A stretch of DNA of 23,807 bases. Origin: JBDTMC01 sp039934475. GTDB lineage: Bacteria; Acidobacteriota; Terriglobia; Bryobacterales; Bryobacteraceae. Under the pieces are notes generated by a model, which was not told the origin of the DNA, searched no databases, and saw only the letters and a list, made by a program, of their open reading frames with translations. The number at the start of each line of letters is the position of its first letter. The first letter of the stretch is position 1. The translations under genes were made by a program, and so were the position numbers. Below, in pieces: positions 1-8,452 of the stretch. The stretch covers positions 1 to 23,807 of the forward strand of contig JBDTMC010000063.1 of NCBI GenBank assembly GCA_039934475.1. Reading direction: 5' to 3'.

Positions 1-1
1 A

Positions 2-1591
2 CTGCTCAGTAATTACGACCGGGGGAACTGTCTCACCAATGTTGGCACGGAGGGCCTGCCTGGCGCCGCCCAAGACCCACGCATCAGTCAGATCACCATC
101 CAGAATCTCCTCGATCACAAAAGCGGGTGGTACGGCGAAGCCGATGGCACCGGCTACGATCCGTTGTTCGATGTCGATGCGATTGCCACGGCCGCGGGAG
201 TCACGCCGCCCGCGGATTGCCCCACCATCGTCCGGTTCATGTTGGGACGTCCCTTGGATACTAACCCCGGAACTTACTATTCCTACTTGAACTTCGGCTA
301 CTGTGTTCTTGGGCAGGTGGTGCAGAAAGTTTCGGGTCAGAGCTACGAGTCCTTTGTCACCGCCAACGTCACTGGCCCGCTAGGCAATAACAGGACTCAC
401 TTCGGAGCCACGTTGACTGCGCTGCCCGGCGAAGTCACCTACTATCCGTATCCGGGGGAAGCGTTGGCAGCATCCGTGTTTCCCACCGGACCCGCCCTGG
501 TGCCATGGCCGTATGGGGGCTACTCCGTCGAAGCCAACCATGCCGATGGCGGACTTGTCAGTAACACCATCGAATTGCTACGCTTCCTGAGCGCGGTGAA
601 CGGCAGCCGTTTGCCCGCGCTTTTCCAAAATCCCGTAGACGGGTTCCCGGTATATGTCCCGCCTTACGGTCCGGGTTGGAGCTACTACTTTCACGGTTCT
701 CTCCCTGGCAACAATGCCAGCATCATTCTTCTGCCTGACCAGACGGAGTTCTGTTGGCTCACCAATACGCGCCCAGCTAACTCCGACAGTTACTTCAATG
801 ACTTCGACAGCGGTCTCATCAACGACATCAATCAAGTTACAACTTGGCCGTCCACCGATCTGTTTCCTCAGTTTCAGACAAGTTTCGCCGTTGTACATGC
901 GGCCAGTTACCAAGCCCTCGCCACCGCTCCGGACCAGTACGTAACGCTGCTCGGCGCTAACCTCGCCGCGTCAACGGAGCGCGCCGGTTCGCCCCAACTT
1001 CCAACCACTTTGGCAGGCGCCACAGTAACCGTCGCCGATTCCGGCGGCAACTCGCAACCTGCCGAGCTGTCCTTTGCGTCGGCCAATCAAATCAATCTCG
1101 TCGTTCCCGGAAGCCTGGCTCCAGGCGCGGCAACCATTCGCGTCCAGACCGGTGCCGGAATGACTCTCTCCACCACCATGCAAATCGATCCTGTCTCACC
1201 CGGCCTCTTTACCGCGAATGGGAACGGAACCGGAGCCCCCGCTGCCCTCGCCGGACGATACACCTCCAGTGGCGTCGTGACGCCGGTGAACGTGTTTCAA
1301 TGCCGTGCGGTTGGCGACTGCGCGCCCACTCCGATGAGTTTAGGATCCTCGGACGATCAATTGATCGTGTCCTTATATGGCACGGGCATCAGGCACGCCG
1401 CCGGCCCCGTCAGGGCAACCATCGGCGGACAGCCGGCAACCGTACTCTTCGCCGGAGCGCAGAATCAGTTCCTCGGCCTTGACCAGGTAAACGTCCAAGT
1501 GCCGTCCGCCTTGCAGGGCCGTGGGAATGTCATCGTGCAATTGCTTGTCGATGGGCGCAGTTCAAACCCGGTGACCATCGCCCTTCAGTAG
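2..1591 (+). CDS. Secreted serine hydrolase (beta-lactamase/class C-like) with acidobacterial TIGR03437-type C-terminal domain, 5' partial
   Basis: The reading frame is open from the first bases of the window, so the start, signal peptide and SxxK nucleophile lie upstream. The visible part opens with ITIQNLLDHKSGWYG, the usual helix after the active-site serine in class C beta-lactamase/esterase-like proteins, followed by a Y-x-N motif in YLNFGYCVLG. A KTG-like position may be the HGS in SYYFHGSLPGNN. From about base 890 (VVHAASYQALAT) to the stop the protein matches the pattern of the TIGR03437 domain common in Solibacter-type secreted proteins: VTLLGANLA, ASANQINLVVPG, LIVSLYGTGI, VLFAGAQNQFLGLDQVNVQVP, SNPVTIAL. 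It probably acts outside the cytoplasm on ester or amide substrates; the true substrate cannot be read from sequence. A TTG at 164 could be taken as a start but would cut the domain. Its last 30 bases overlap the convergent gene. Confidence 0.85.
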   Translation: MLSNYDRGNCLTNVGTEGLPGAAQDPRISQITIQNLLDHKSGWYGEADGTGYDPLFDVDAIATAAGVTPPADCPTIVRFMLGRPLDTNPGTYYSYLNFGYCVLGQVVQKVSGQSYESFVTANVTGPLGNNRTHFGATLTALPGEVTYYPYPGEALAASVFPTGPALVPWPYGGYSVEANHADGGLVSNTIELLRFLSAVNGSRLPALFQNPVDGFPVYVPPYGPGWSYYFHGSLPGNNASIILLPDQTEFCWLTNTRPANSDSYFNDFDSGLINDINQVTTWPSTDLFPQFQTSFAVVHAASYQALATAPDQYVTLLGANLAASTERAGSPQLPTTLAGATVTVADSGGNSQPAELSFASANQINLVVPGSLAPGAATIRVQTGAGMTLSTTMQIDPVSPGLFTANGNGTGAPAALAGRYTSSGVVTPVNVFQCRAVGDCAPTPMSLGSSDDQLIVSLYGTGIRHAAGPVRATIGGQPATVLFAGAQNQFLGLDQVNVQVPSALQGRGNVIVQLLVDGRSSNPVTIALQ

Positions 1592-1960
1592 CCGAACCGC
1601 CATCCAACCGCCCAGAGTCAAATCGATCGAAGCGCAGAAACCAGGCCACCAAACCGGCATCCCGGCGTTTTCGATCAACGGGTGAAGCAACAGATCAAAC
1701 ACGCCGTGCCCGGCCAACGCCGCCGCCACCAACCACATACTCTTCTTGAAGCCCAGCGTAGCGAAAGCCGCAAATCCCAGTCCGATGGCGATCTCGATTT
1801 CCAGAGCCGTCCTCGACCCTCCCATCACAGCGAACAGCGCATAGTAGGAGGCGACCACGATAGCGACCGTCGGGTAGAAGGACCGCCCTTGGTCCAACCC
1901 CACCAACCTGGCGAACCCCGCCACAACCAGCCCCAGAATCACACCCACCAGATATTCCAT
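1562..1960 (-). CDS. Small four-helix integral membrane protein, unknown function
   Basis: About 132 residues, with four hydrophobic stretches: EYLVGVILGLVVAGFARLVG, YPTVAIVVASYYALFAVMGG, IEIAIGLGFAAFATLGF, and a last segment running from MWLVAAALAGHGVFDLLLHP to IDLTLGGWMAVRLL. The conserved-looking signature is HGVFDLLLHP followed by PVWWPGFCASIDL, which resembles small uncharacterised membrane families (DUF6010-like is my tentative guess). I chose the ATG at 1960 because GAGGA lies five bases upstream. The longer frame back to 2041 adds a non-hydrophobic tail without better signals. Its 3' end overlaps the serine hydrolase stop on the other strand by 30 bases. No function is assigned. Confidence 0.7.
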   Translation of the reverse strand: MEYLVGVILGLVVAGFARLVGLDQGRSFYPTVAIVVASYYALFAVMGGSRTALEIEIAIGLGFAAFATLGFKKSMWLVAAALAGHGVFDLLLHPLIENAGMPVWWPGFCASIDLTLGGWMAVRLLKGDGHRV

Positions 1961-2095
1961 CGATTTCCTCGTCCCACTCTCGCACGTTGACGCGCCGGCA
2001 AAGAACATTTCTCCCGCTCCCTCAATCACATACGCAAACACCCGAACGACCTAGACAGTCGGCGTGCTCCAATGTCCTCGCGGGGAAGACCTCCG

Positions 2096-2115
2096 CTCGC
2101 TAGAGTTAGAGCGAG
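2096..2115. repeat. Short inverted repeat in the gap between the membrane-protein gene and the truncated nucleotidyltransferase
   Basis: CTCGCT and AGCGAG flank an 8-base loop AGAGTTAG. It sits downstream of the truncated nucleotidyltransferase (- strand) and upstream of the membrane-protein gene. There is no T-tract, so a terminator role is unproven. Confidence 0.3.
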
Positions 2116-2152
2116 TCGACACGCCCCAACAACCCTGGCGGTCCGCGGCGCT

Positions 2153-2449
2153 TTAGATTACCGCGCGCCAGGAAGAGATCTCTCCGGCCAGCTCCGGGGC
2201 TTGAGTTTTTTCAGGCATCGAGCGTACAGGGCGCAGCCGCCGTTCCGGCTGCAAACGGTAGTGAGCGTCTAAAGAGTCCAGTGCGGCCATCCGCTTCGTG
2301 ACGTTCTCTGCATTGCGGGCATGCACGATGTCGACATCAAAAGTGCTTACTGGCGAGCCGTGTAGCGCCGCAGCCACTCCACCCACAACTATGAACTGTA
2401 CGCCATGGTCGGCCAGCGTCCGCAGAATCCCACCGAAGTCAATCCTCAC
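2153..2449 (-). pseudogene. Truncated nucleotidyltransferase (MNT/AbiEii-like fold), N-terminal part only
   Basis: The frame encodes MRIDFGGILRTLADHGVQF then IVVGGVAAALHGSPVSTFDV and DIVHARNAENVTKRM. This has the GG...GS...DxD signature of the minimal nucleotidyltransferase fold, where the aspartates bind metal. It keeps similarity up to RRLRP, then changes into a short unrelated tail (VRSMPEKTQAPELAGEISSW) and stops after about 98 residues. Family members I know of this type continue for roughly 80 or more residues after RRLRP. I favour the GTG start at 2449 because it overlaps the preceding small ORF by 11 bases, a usual coupling for this pair. An upstream ATG at 2488 is in frame but less likely. 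A non-functional remnant is the simplest reading; a short active form is not excluded. Confidence 0.7.
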
Positions 2450-2579
2450 CTGACTCACCCCGCAGTTCGAGGATGCTGTCCACGGCACTCTGCAGCGCTT
2501 CGAGCCGCTCCTGCGGCGTCAACGACAGCATCCATTGAATCAGCGTCACATCCACGCCGTCTTGCGAAACATTGCTCAC
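2439..2579 (-). CDS. Short partner ORF (46 aa) upstream of the nucleotidyltransferase
   Basis: A GTG-started ORF encoding MSNVSQDGVDVTLIQWMLSL followed by TPQERLEALQSAVDSILELR and GESGED. The core DVTLIQWMLSLTPQERLEALQ is of a kind I associate with small proteins encoded just ahead of nucleotidyltransferases in many bacteria, an arrangement suggestive of a two-gene module. It starts two bases after the stop of the enolase-superfamily gene and its TGA lies inside the nucleotidyltransferase start region, so the three genes probably share a transcript. It is acidic, helical and without a signal peptide. Whether it still works with the truncated partner is unknown. Confidence 0.55.
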   Translation of the reverse strand: MSNVSQDGVDVTLIQWMLSLTPQERLEALQSAVDSILELRGESGED

Positions 2580-2581
2580 CT

Positions 2582-3985
2582 CTACGCCACCGCGCCCAAC
2601 CCTGGACCATCCAGCAGGCGAGTGTTCATCTTGCCTTCATGGATCGTGAAGACTCCCGGGAACCGCTTCTCCCACGCCGCGTTGGCCGCCGGCACATATT
2701 CGCGCGAATTTGCTTCAATACCTGCCACCCCAGGTACGTGCGCCGCGATCGTTGCCGAATGAATCAGAGACGCCCCCGGGCACGTCAGATCCTGCACACA
2801 CAGGTACATCTTATGCTTCTGCGCCTTCGCCGCCATCAGCAATACCTGCGACTGGCCCTTGCATGCCTTCAAAGCCGCGCCGGAATAGCCCATCTCGCGC
2901 GCCAGCATTAAGCTCTCCACGTCCGTCAGTGACTCGTCAATCACCACCGGAAGCAGCTTCGCCGCTTCGTGCATCACATTCGCCCGGTCGGCCTTCAGGT
3001 CCCGCTTCGTCGGCTGCTCGACGTACTGAATCCGACCGAAACCTGCCGGCGCCTTCTCTTTCACCATGCGCAGGAATCCCATCAGGTAGTCGATGTTCGG
3101 ACACCGCTCATTGAAGTCGAGCGAATAGGACCACTTAGTCACACCCCTCTTGCCTTGCGTTTCCGTCGTCACCCGGTCGATGGTCAGCACCCGGTTCGCG
3201 TCCCACTGCAAGTCGTCGCCGGTCAGTTTGATCTTCAGGTTCAGCAGCCCGTCGCGCACTATCCAGTCGGGAAGCGTCTCCGGAAGCCCGTCGTTCAAGG
3301 GATTGGTGATATCGGCTGCGACAATCGGATCCGCGGCACCCACCGAGTGAAACACCGGCATCGACGGCGTCGCCGTCCGCAGCACATACCTCTCCAGATA
3401 CTCGCCCTTGAACTCCGAGCCTAAGTAATGGGACAGGTCATGCTGCATGAACCCGGGCCCATAAGTACGGAAGCAATTCACCTTATGCAGCTTACCGAAC
3501 GCATCGTGAACCGCGGCATCGAAGGGGCTCGCCGTCACCAGCGTGCACAGCTTCGGAACCGGGTCGCTCAGCTTCAGTTCCGCCGCGGCTTTTAAATACT
3601 GCGGCTCCAGCGCCACGTTGAGATCGATCGGATGGCCCATCTCTTTGTACTCGTTGGTGAGCGTCGCGATTCGTGCGGCCAGATCCTTCATTGCGCCCAG
3701 CGTCGCCGCATAACCCATCTTCGAAGGAAACGCCCACATGTTGCCCATCGACATCGATCCGAACCCTGCCGAAGATCGTCCCGCCGCGTCTTCGATCACG
3801 CAGTGGACGTTGAGCAGAGTCACGCGGTCCACCACGGAGTTGCCGAATTTATAGGGCGTCCGGTAGAGGAAGTCTTCGTATTCGTGACGGACTTCGCGGA
3901 TCCGGATGCCGGCCGGTTTGCCCGCGCGAAGGAACGCCGGGGCCATCGCGACCGCGCCCAGAACTGACCTGCGTGTGACACTCAT
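2582..3985 (-). CDS. Tat-exported enolase-superfamily protein (mandelate racemase/muconate lactonizing enzyme type)
   Basis: 467 residues. The N-terminus MSVTRRSVLGAVAMAPAFL is a twin-arginine-type signal (TRRSVLG). Catalytic hallmarks of the superfamily are visible in order: K251-x-K253 in LNLKIKLTG, metal ligands D290 (SLDFNE), E323 (QYVEQP) and D350 (VVIDES), then a Lys in AALKACKGQ near 373-376. Members abstract a proton alpha to a carboxylate using Mg2+; racemisation, dehydration and cycloisomerisation are all possible, and the substrate cannot be told here. The ATG at 3985 is preferred over the one at 4003 because it gives a compact Tat signal. The frame stays open to 4639, but that part is antisense to tonB and has no domain sense. 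The next gene downstream starts two bases after its stop. Confidence 0.85.
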   Translation of the reverse strand: MSVTRRSVLGAVAMAPAFLRAGKPAGIRIREVRHEYEDFLYRTPYKFGNSVVDRVTLLNVHCVIEDAAGRSSAGFGSMSMGNMWAFPSKMGYAATLGAMKDLAARIATLTNEYKEMGHPIDLNVALEPQYLKAAAELKLSDPVPKLCTLVTASPFDAAVHDAFGKLHKVNCFRTYGPGFMQHDLSHYLGSEFKGEYLERYVLRTATPSMPVFHSVGAADPIVAADITNPLNDGLPETLPDWIVRDGLLNLKIKLTGDDLQWDANRVLTIDRVTTETQGKRGVTKWSYSLDFNERCPNIDYLMGFLRMVKEKAPAGFGRIQYVEQPTKRDLKADRANVMHEAAKLLPVVIDESLTDVESLMLAREMGYSGAALKACKGQSQVLLMAAKAQKHKMYLCVQDLTCPGASLIHSATIAAHVPGVAGIEANSREYVPAANAAWEKRFPGVFTIHEGKMNTRLLDGPGLGAVA

Positions 3986-4130
3986 GTCTCGATATTCTTT
4001 CATGGAACAAGCCAGAGGGTAGCGGTGTCTACTCCACCAGACCGAGAGATTCCCTGACAGCCGCAAGCAGAGGGAGGGCGCCAAAGGTCCCCGGGCGCAT
4101 GCGGTCGTCGTGTGTCCGAAAGGAAAGACT
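3986..4130. promoter_or_regulatory. Divergent intergenic region between the enolase-superfamily gene and tonB-like gene
   Basis: These 145 bases must hold promoters for both genes. I see no convincing -35/-10 pair on either strand. AAGGAAAG just before 4131 serves as the ribosome binding site of the TonB gene. Confidence 0.35.
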
Positions 4131-4886
4131 ATGTTTGAACAATCGTTCGTCGATACGTCGAAACAAGGCGGTAAGGCCTGGACCACTGCCGTTTCCGTCA
4201 CTGGGCAGTGCTTCTTGGTCGGGGTGGCGATCCTCATGCCCCTACTAAGACCCGAGATGATGCCGCGCACTCTGCTCTCGGGCGGCTTGCAGGCGCCCCG
4301 GCCACCGGCGCCCCCACCCCTAAAGCTAAAGTCCGTGCAGGTGGTGGAGACGCGTATCTTCCGCGAGGTTATCGCTGGGCGCCTCGTGGTGCCAACCTCG
4401 ATCCCTAAAGAGATCAAGATGATCGATGACAAAGATATGCCGCCTCCAGAGATGGCGTACGCCGGCGTGACTGGCGGCACCGGAGTTCCAGGTGGCGACG
4501 GTAGTGTCATTGGCAGTATCGCGAACAGCGTCCCGACGCTAGCGCCGCCACCCCCACCCGTCGTCGAAAAGCCGGCTGAGAAGGCCAAGATCGTGCAGCG
4601 AGTAAAAGTTGGTGGCGTTGTGCAGGAGGCGATGATCATGCGACGCGTCCTCCCCGTCTATCCGGCACTCGCCAAAACAGCCCGCGTTCAGGGAACGGTT
4701 CACTTAGTCGGAGTTATCGCCATCAACGGAACCATCCAGCAGTTACAGGTACTGTCCGGTCATCCTCTACTGGTCAACGCGGCGGTCGACGCCGTCCGCC
4801 AATGGATCTACAAGCCGACGACGCTCAACGGGGATCCGGTGGAAGTGATTGCGCCAATCGACGTTCACTTCACGCTCTCCCAGTAG
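4131..4886 (+). CDS. TonB-family energy transducer
   Basis: 251 residues. A short cytoplasmic N-terminus (MFEQSFVDTSKQGGKAW) is followed by one membrane helix (about residues 17-38). Then comes a periplasmic linker with proline runs (RPPAPPPLK, APPPPPVVEKP) and a Gly-rich stretch, and a C-terminal TonB domain from RVLPVYPALAKTARVQGTVH to DVHFTLSQ. The domain carries the family pattern YP..A....QG.V.....I...G.......SGHP.L..AA..AV..W.Y.P. It would link inner-membrane proton force to outer-membrane receptors with ExbBD partners, which are not in the window. The ATG at 4131 has AAGGAAAG upstream; a GTG at 4110 is less well placed. The last 17 bases overlap the convergent dedA gene. Confidence 0.85.
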   Translation: MFEQSFVDTSKQGGKAWTTAVSVTGQCFLVGVAILMPLLRPEMMPRTLLSGGLQAPRPPAPPPLKLKSVQVVETRIFREVIAGRLVVPTSIPKEIKMIDDKDMPPPEMAYAGVTGGTGVPGGDGSVIGSIANSVPTLAPPPPPVVEKPAEKAKIVQRVKVGGVVQEAMIMRRVLPVYPALAKTARVQGTVHLVGVIAINGTIQQLQVLSGHPLLVNAAVDAVRQWIYKPTTLNGDPVEVIAPIDVHFTLSQ

Positions 4887-5469
4887 CTTCGTTCCGATCG
4901 CGCATCCAGTCCACCACCCGAATCAATAGGTACAGTACAACGAACAGCGCGCCGGCGATGAGCAGCAACTCCCGCACGTGGTCCTTCAGATAAGCGCCGG
5001 CGCCGCTGCCCAGTTGCGATCCGAGGTAGGCGAGTCCAAAGTAGCGCGGAATTCGCGCCACCAGCACCACGATCAAGAACGTCAGCGGATGCACTCCCAG
5101 CGCGCCGGCCGAAAGGACAAAGACTTTCAGCGGCAACGGAATCGGCAGCACCGCCGGAATGAATACCGTCAACAACCCATACCGTCCAAACCATGCGCGA
5201 AACTTGGCGCCGCGGCCTGAGAGCGTATGGCGCGCCAGGTACGCCTCGCCGCCACTCCGAGCGATCCAGAACAGAATCAGGTTGCCGATCACTGAACCCA
5301 CCACCGCCATTCCCGCTGCCAGATAGGCCTCCCCAGGCTTCATCGCCGACAGCACCATCACCAGAGCATCCACGCCACCTGGGATCGGAATTCCAGCCGA
5401 ATCAATTACAGCCAGCAGCAACACTCCCAGGGGACCCCAGGAGATCAGCGTACTTACTAACCCCTTCAT
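4870..5469 (-). CDS. DedA/VTT-domain membrane protein
   Basis: 199 residues, several membrane helices. The N-terminal part contains LLLAVIDSAGIPIPGGVDAL, and the central part has the VTT-domain pattern GSVIGNLILFWIARSGGEAY followed by FGRYGLLTVFIPAVLPIPLP and FVLSAGALGVHPLTFLIVVL. DedA-type proteins act in the inner membrane and are linked to lipid (undecaprenyl phosphate or phospholipid) flipping and envelope homeostasis; this is family knowledge, not seen here. The ATG at 5467-5469 overlaps the ligA TGA as ATGA, so the two genes are very likely translationally coupled. Its 3' end overlaps the tonB-like gene by 17 bases. Confidence 0.85.
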   Translation of the reverse strand: MKGLVSTLISWGPLGVLLLAVIDSAGIPIPGGVDALVMVLSAMKPGEAYLAAGMAVVGSVIGNLILFWIARSGGEAYLARHTLSGRGAKFRAWFGRYGLLTVFIPAVLPIPLPLKVFVLSAGALGVHPLTFLIVVLVARIPRYFGLAYLGSQLGSGAGAYLKDHVRELLLIAGALFVVLYLLIRVVDWMRDRNEATGRA

Positions 5470-7448
5470 CCCACCATCCCGATCAACGCCGCCTCGTCGA
5501 TCACCGCAATCCCCAACGATTGCGCCTTATCCAACTTCGAACCCGCATCCTCGCCGGCAACCACATAGTCCGTCTTCTTACTTACCGATCCGGTTACCTT
5601 CCCACCCGCCGCTTCGATCCGCGCCTTCGCTTCCTCGCGCGACAAGGTCGGCAGCGTTCCCGTCAATACAAAGGTCTTGCCCTCCAGCGGCCCGCCCTCA
5701 CGCACTTTCCGCTCATGCGTGAACACGAGCCCGGCCGCGCGAAGCCGCTCCACCAGTTCATGGTTGTGTGATTCGCTGAAGAACCTCTGGATACTCGCCG
5801 CCACCTTCGGGCCAACCTCTTCCGCCTTCTGTAACTCGTCCACACTGGCCGCCGCCATCACGTCCAGGCTGCCAAAAGCCTCCGCCAGTAAAACACCCGT
5901 GCGCTCGCCGACAAACGGAATCCCCAGCCCGTTCAAGACGCGAGGCAACGGCATCGACCGTGATCTCTCGATATTGGCCAGCACCTTCTCCGCCGACTTC
6001 TTACCCATCCGCTCCAGCCCGCTCAATTTCTCCAGCGTCAGATCGTACAGGTCCGCGACACTCTTCACCAGACCCTTCTCCACTAACTGGTCCACCAACG
6101 AATCGCCCATCCCGTCGATATCCATCACGCCGCGCGCGGCAAAGTGCAGAATGCTCTCCTTCAAACGCGCTGGGCAATTCGTATTGATACAGCGGCTGGC
6201 CGATTCGCCCTCCTGCCGCACCACGTCCCCGCCGCACACCGGGCACGTCTTCGGCATCGTGAACGGCTGCCGCGTCTCTCCTTGCGACACCACCCGAACC
6301 ACCTTCGGGATCACGTCGCCACTCCGCTCCACCAGCACCGTATCGCCGATCTGCACGCCCAGTCGTTCAATCTCGTCTTCGTTATGTAGCGTGGCCCGCG
6401 CCACCGTCACTCCGCTGACTACAACCGGCCGCAAGTGCGCCACCGGAGTTAGCGCGCCAGTACGGCCCACTTGCACCCCGATGTTCTCAATCACCGTCTC
6501 GGCCTGACGCGCCGCATACTTAAACGCAATTGCCCATCGCGGCGCCTTCGCCGTCCATCCCAACTGCCGCTGCTGCGGAATCGAATCGACCTTCGCCACA
6601 ACCCCGTCTATCTCAAAGGGAAGGGTATCGCGCTTCTCGTCCCACTCCCGGCAGAACTCCAACAACGCCTCCAGGTCCTCACAAAGCTTGCGGTGTCCGT
6701 TGACCTTAAATCCCGAACGCTTCATGTGCTCTAGCGATTCCCAATGGCTGTCGAAGGCCGGAGCGCCATTAACAAAGTAGAAATAGGTGTAATATTCCAA
6801 CTTCCGTGCAGCCGTAATAGCCGGCTCCAACACCCGCAGCGATCCCGCCGCCGAGTTGCGCGGGTTGGCATACCGCGGCAGTCCGTCCCTATCGCGCTCT
6901 TCGTTCAATCGTTCAAAGGCCCGCCGCGTCATCACCACTTCGCCGCGAACTTCGAAGGTCGGTGAACCATCCACCCGTAAAGGGAGACTGCGAATCGTGC
7001 GCGCATTCTCCGTCACGTCCTCGCCGACTTCCCCGTCGCCGCGCGTGATCGCCTGCCGGAACCAGCCGTCGTTATAATGTGCAGCCATCGACAGCCCGTC
7101 CAGCTTCAACTCCGCCACGTACCGGTAAGGAGCGCCGCCCAGTAGATCGCGGACGCGGCGGTCGAACTCGCGCAGTTCATCCTCGTTCAGCGCGTTGTCC
7201 AGGCTCAGCATCGGACCGCTGTGCCGCACCTTGACGAATCCTTCGCGAACCTTACCTCCCACTCTCTGCGTGGGCGAGTCCGCGGCGGCATACTCCGGAT
7301 GCTCTCGCTCCAATTCCAGCAGCCGGCGCATCAGTACGTCGTACTCCGCGTCCGTAATCTTCGGATCGTCGAGCACGTAATACGAGTACTCGTGCTGTCG
7401 CAACTCTTGGCGGAGCCGGGTGATTGTTTCTAAGACGGTCTCAGACAT
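5466..7448 (-). CDS. ligA: NAD-dependent DNA ligase LigA
   Basis: 660 residues, the usual length. It seals nicks using NAD+. The adenylation lysine is K115 in ELKLDGLS. The NAD-binding Ia region (HEYSYYVLDDPKITDAEYD) is at the N-terminus. The OB region follows (QVGRTGALTPVAHLRPVVVS). The zinc finger uses C402, C405, C420 and C425. Helix-hairpin-helix repeats (LERMGKKSAEKVLANIERS, EEVGPKVAASIQRFF) lead to a BRCT domain from about residue 585 (LEGKTFVLTGTLPTLSREEA) to the end. All key residues are intact. The start ATG at 7448 lacks a clear Shine-Dalgarno. TATAGA lies six bases before the ATG on this strand, which could mean a very short leader. It is divergent from the lipid kinase, 38 bases away. 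Confidence 0.97.
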   Translation of the reverse strand: MSETVLETITRLRQELRQHEYSYYVLDDPKITDAEYDVLMRRLLELEREHPEYAAADSPTQRVGGKVREGFVKVRHSGPMLSLDNALNEDELREFDRRVRDLLGGAPYRYVAELKLDGLSMAAHYNDGWFRQAITRGDGEVGEDVTENARTIRSLPLRVDGSPTFEVRGEVVMTRRAFERLNEERDRDGLPRYANPRNSAAGSLRVLEPAITAARKLEYYTYFYFVNGAPAFDSHWESLEHMKRSGFKVNGHRKLCEDLEALLEFCREWDEKRDTLPFEIDGVVAKVDSIPQQRQLGWTAKAPRWAIAFKYAARQAETVIENIGVQVGRTGALTPVAHLRPVVVSGVTVARATLHNEDEIERLGVQIGDTVLVERSGDVIPKVVRVVSQGETRQPFTMPKTCPVCGGDVVRQEGESASRCINTNCPARLKESILHFAARGVMDIDGMGDSLVDQLVEKGLVKSVADLYDLTLEKLSGLERMGKKSAEKVLANIERSRSMPLPRVLNGLGIPFVGERTGVLLAEAFGSLDVMAAASVDELQKAEEVGPKVAASIQRFFSESHNHELVERLRAAGLVFTHERKVREGGPLEGKTFVLTGTLPTLSREEAKARIEAAGGKVTGSVSKKTDYVVAGEDAGSKLDKAQSLGIAVIDEAALIGMVG

Positions 7449-7486
7449 GAACGTTCTATACTGGAGCTACCGGAGTCTAAGGTATT

Positions 7487-8452
7487 TTGGCCTATCGGAA
7501 CGCTTTCCTAATTTACAATCCAGTTGCTGGCCGCGTTAGCCGCTCCGGAGGCCGTCTTCTCCAACGTAGCATTGACGCCCTTCATGCTGCGGGAATCCGC
7601 GTTAACCCCGCTCCCACAACCGGTCCCGGCACTGCCACGGAAATCGCCGTGCGCTGCCTGGAGGAAGACGCGGACCTCATCCTCGCCCTCGGTGGCGACG
7701 GCACAATTAACGAAGTTGTAAACGGAATGGCCGGCTCCCAGGTTCCTTTGGGCGTCCTCCCCGGCGGTACCGCCAACGTGCTCGCGATGGAACTCCGGCT
7801 GGGCGGTGATGCCGTCCGGGTGGCCGACAAGCTGACCTCGAATGTGCCGGTGCGCATCGCCACGGGTTTCATGACCGGTTCCTCCGATCATGCCGCGCGC
7901 CATTTCCTGACTATGGCGGGCATAGGTCTCGACGCCTACGTCATCAACCACCTCAACCTCGATTGGAAGGCGAGCGTCGGCAAAGCGGCGTACTGGATCG
8001 CCGGTTTCTCCCAAGTGGGTAAGAAGCTCGCCGAGTTCGACGTCATCGCCGGTGGACGAACCATCCGCGCCGGCTTCGCGGTTTGCAGCCGCGTCAGGAA
8101 CTACGGCGGCGATCTCGAAATCGCCCGCACCGCAAACCTGCTCGACGATTCCTTCGAACTGGTGGCCTTTGAGGGTGATTCGGTTTCCCGCTACTTGGGT
8201 TACTTCTACGGCGTGCTGGCCGGGACTCTGAAGAAGATGAAGGGCGTCACCGTCATGCACGTGCAAAAGGCCGAGTTCGCGAACCCGGCGGAGAAGGGCG
8301 TCTACGCGCAACTCGACGGCGAACGCATGGGCCGGCTGCCGCTCACAGTGGAGATCGTGCCCAATTCCCTTACGTTGCTGATGCCTGAACGCTTCGTCGA
8401 ACAGGCGCGGAAGCAGCGCCGCGTCGTTACCGAGTCGGTCCTAACCCCGTAG
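7487..8452 (+). CDS. Diacylglycerol/lipid kinase family protein (DagK/YegS/BmrU type)
   Basis: 321 residues. It begins AYRNAFLIYNPVAGRVSRSG, the family's nucleotide-binding opening, followed by ILALGGDGTINEVVNGMAGS (the GGDGTxNE signature, residues 69-77) and PLGVLPGGTANVLAMEL. The C-terminal half has LDAYVINHLN, VCSRVRNYGGDLEIARTANL and LDDSFELVAF, as in lipid kinases that phosphorylate diacylglycerol or related lipids at the inner face of the membrane. The start is a TTG at 7487: an in-frame TAA lies three codons upstream and AAGG precedes it by six bases, so no better start exists. The last 26 bases overlap the convergent gene. The exact lipid substrate is not decidable. Confidence 0.9.
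   Translation: MAYRNAFLIYNPVAGRVSRSGGRLLQRSIDALHAAGIRVNPAPTTGPGTATEIAVRCLEEDADLILALGGDGTINEVVNGMAGSQVPLGVLPGGTANVLAMELRLGGDAVRVADKLTSNVPVRIATGFMTGSSDHAARHFLTMAGIGLDAYVINHLNLDWKASVGKAAYWIAGFSQVGKKLAEFDVIAGGRTIRAGFAVCSRVRNYGGDLEIARTANLLDDSFELVAFEGDSVSRYLGYFYGVLAGTLKKMKGVTVMHVQKAEFANPAEKGVYAQLDGERMGRLPLTVEIVPNSLTLLMPERFVEQARKQRRVVTESVLTP

Noticed and set aside
3986..4639. N-terminal extension of the enolase-superfamily frame on the - strand (to a start at 4639)
   Set aside because: It runs antisense through the tonB-like gene, has low-complexity Ser/Thr/Gly content and precedes a clear Tat signal at 3985.
7508..8311. 267-residue frame on the - strand
   Set aside because: Antisense to the lipid kinase; its sequence has no recognisable motif.
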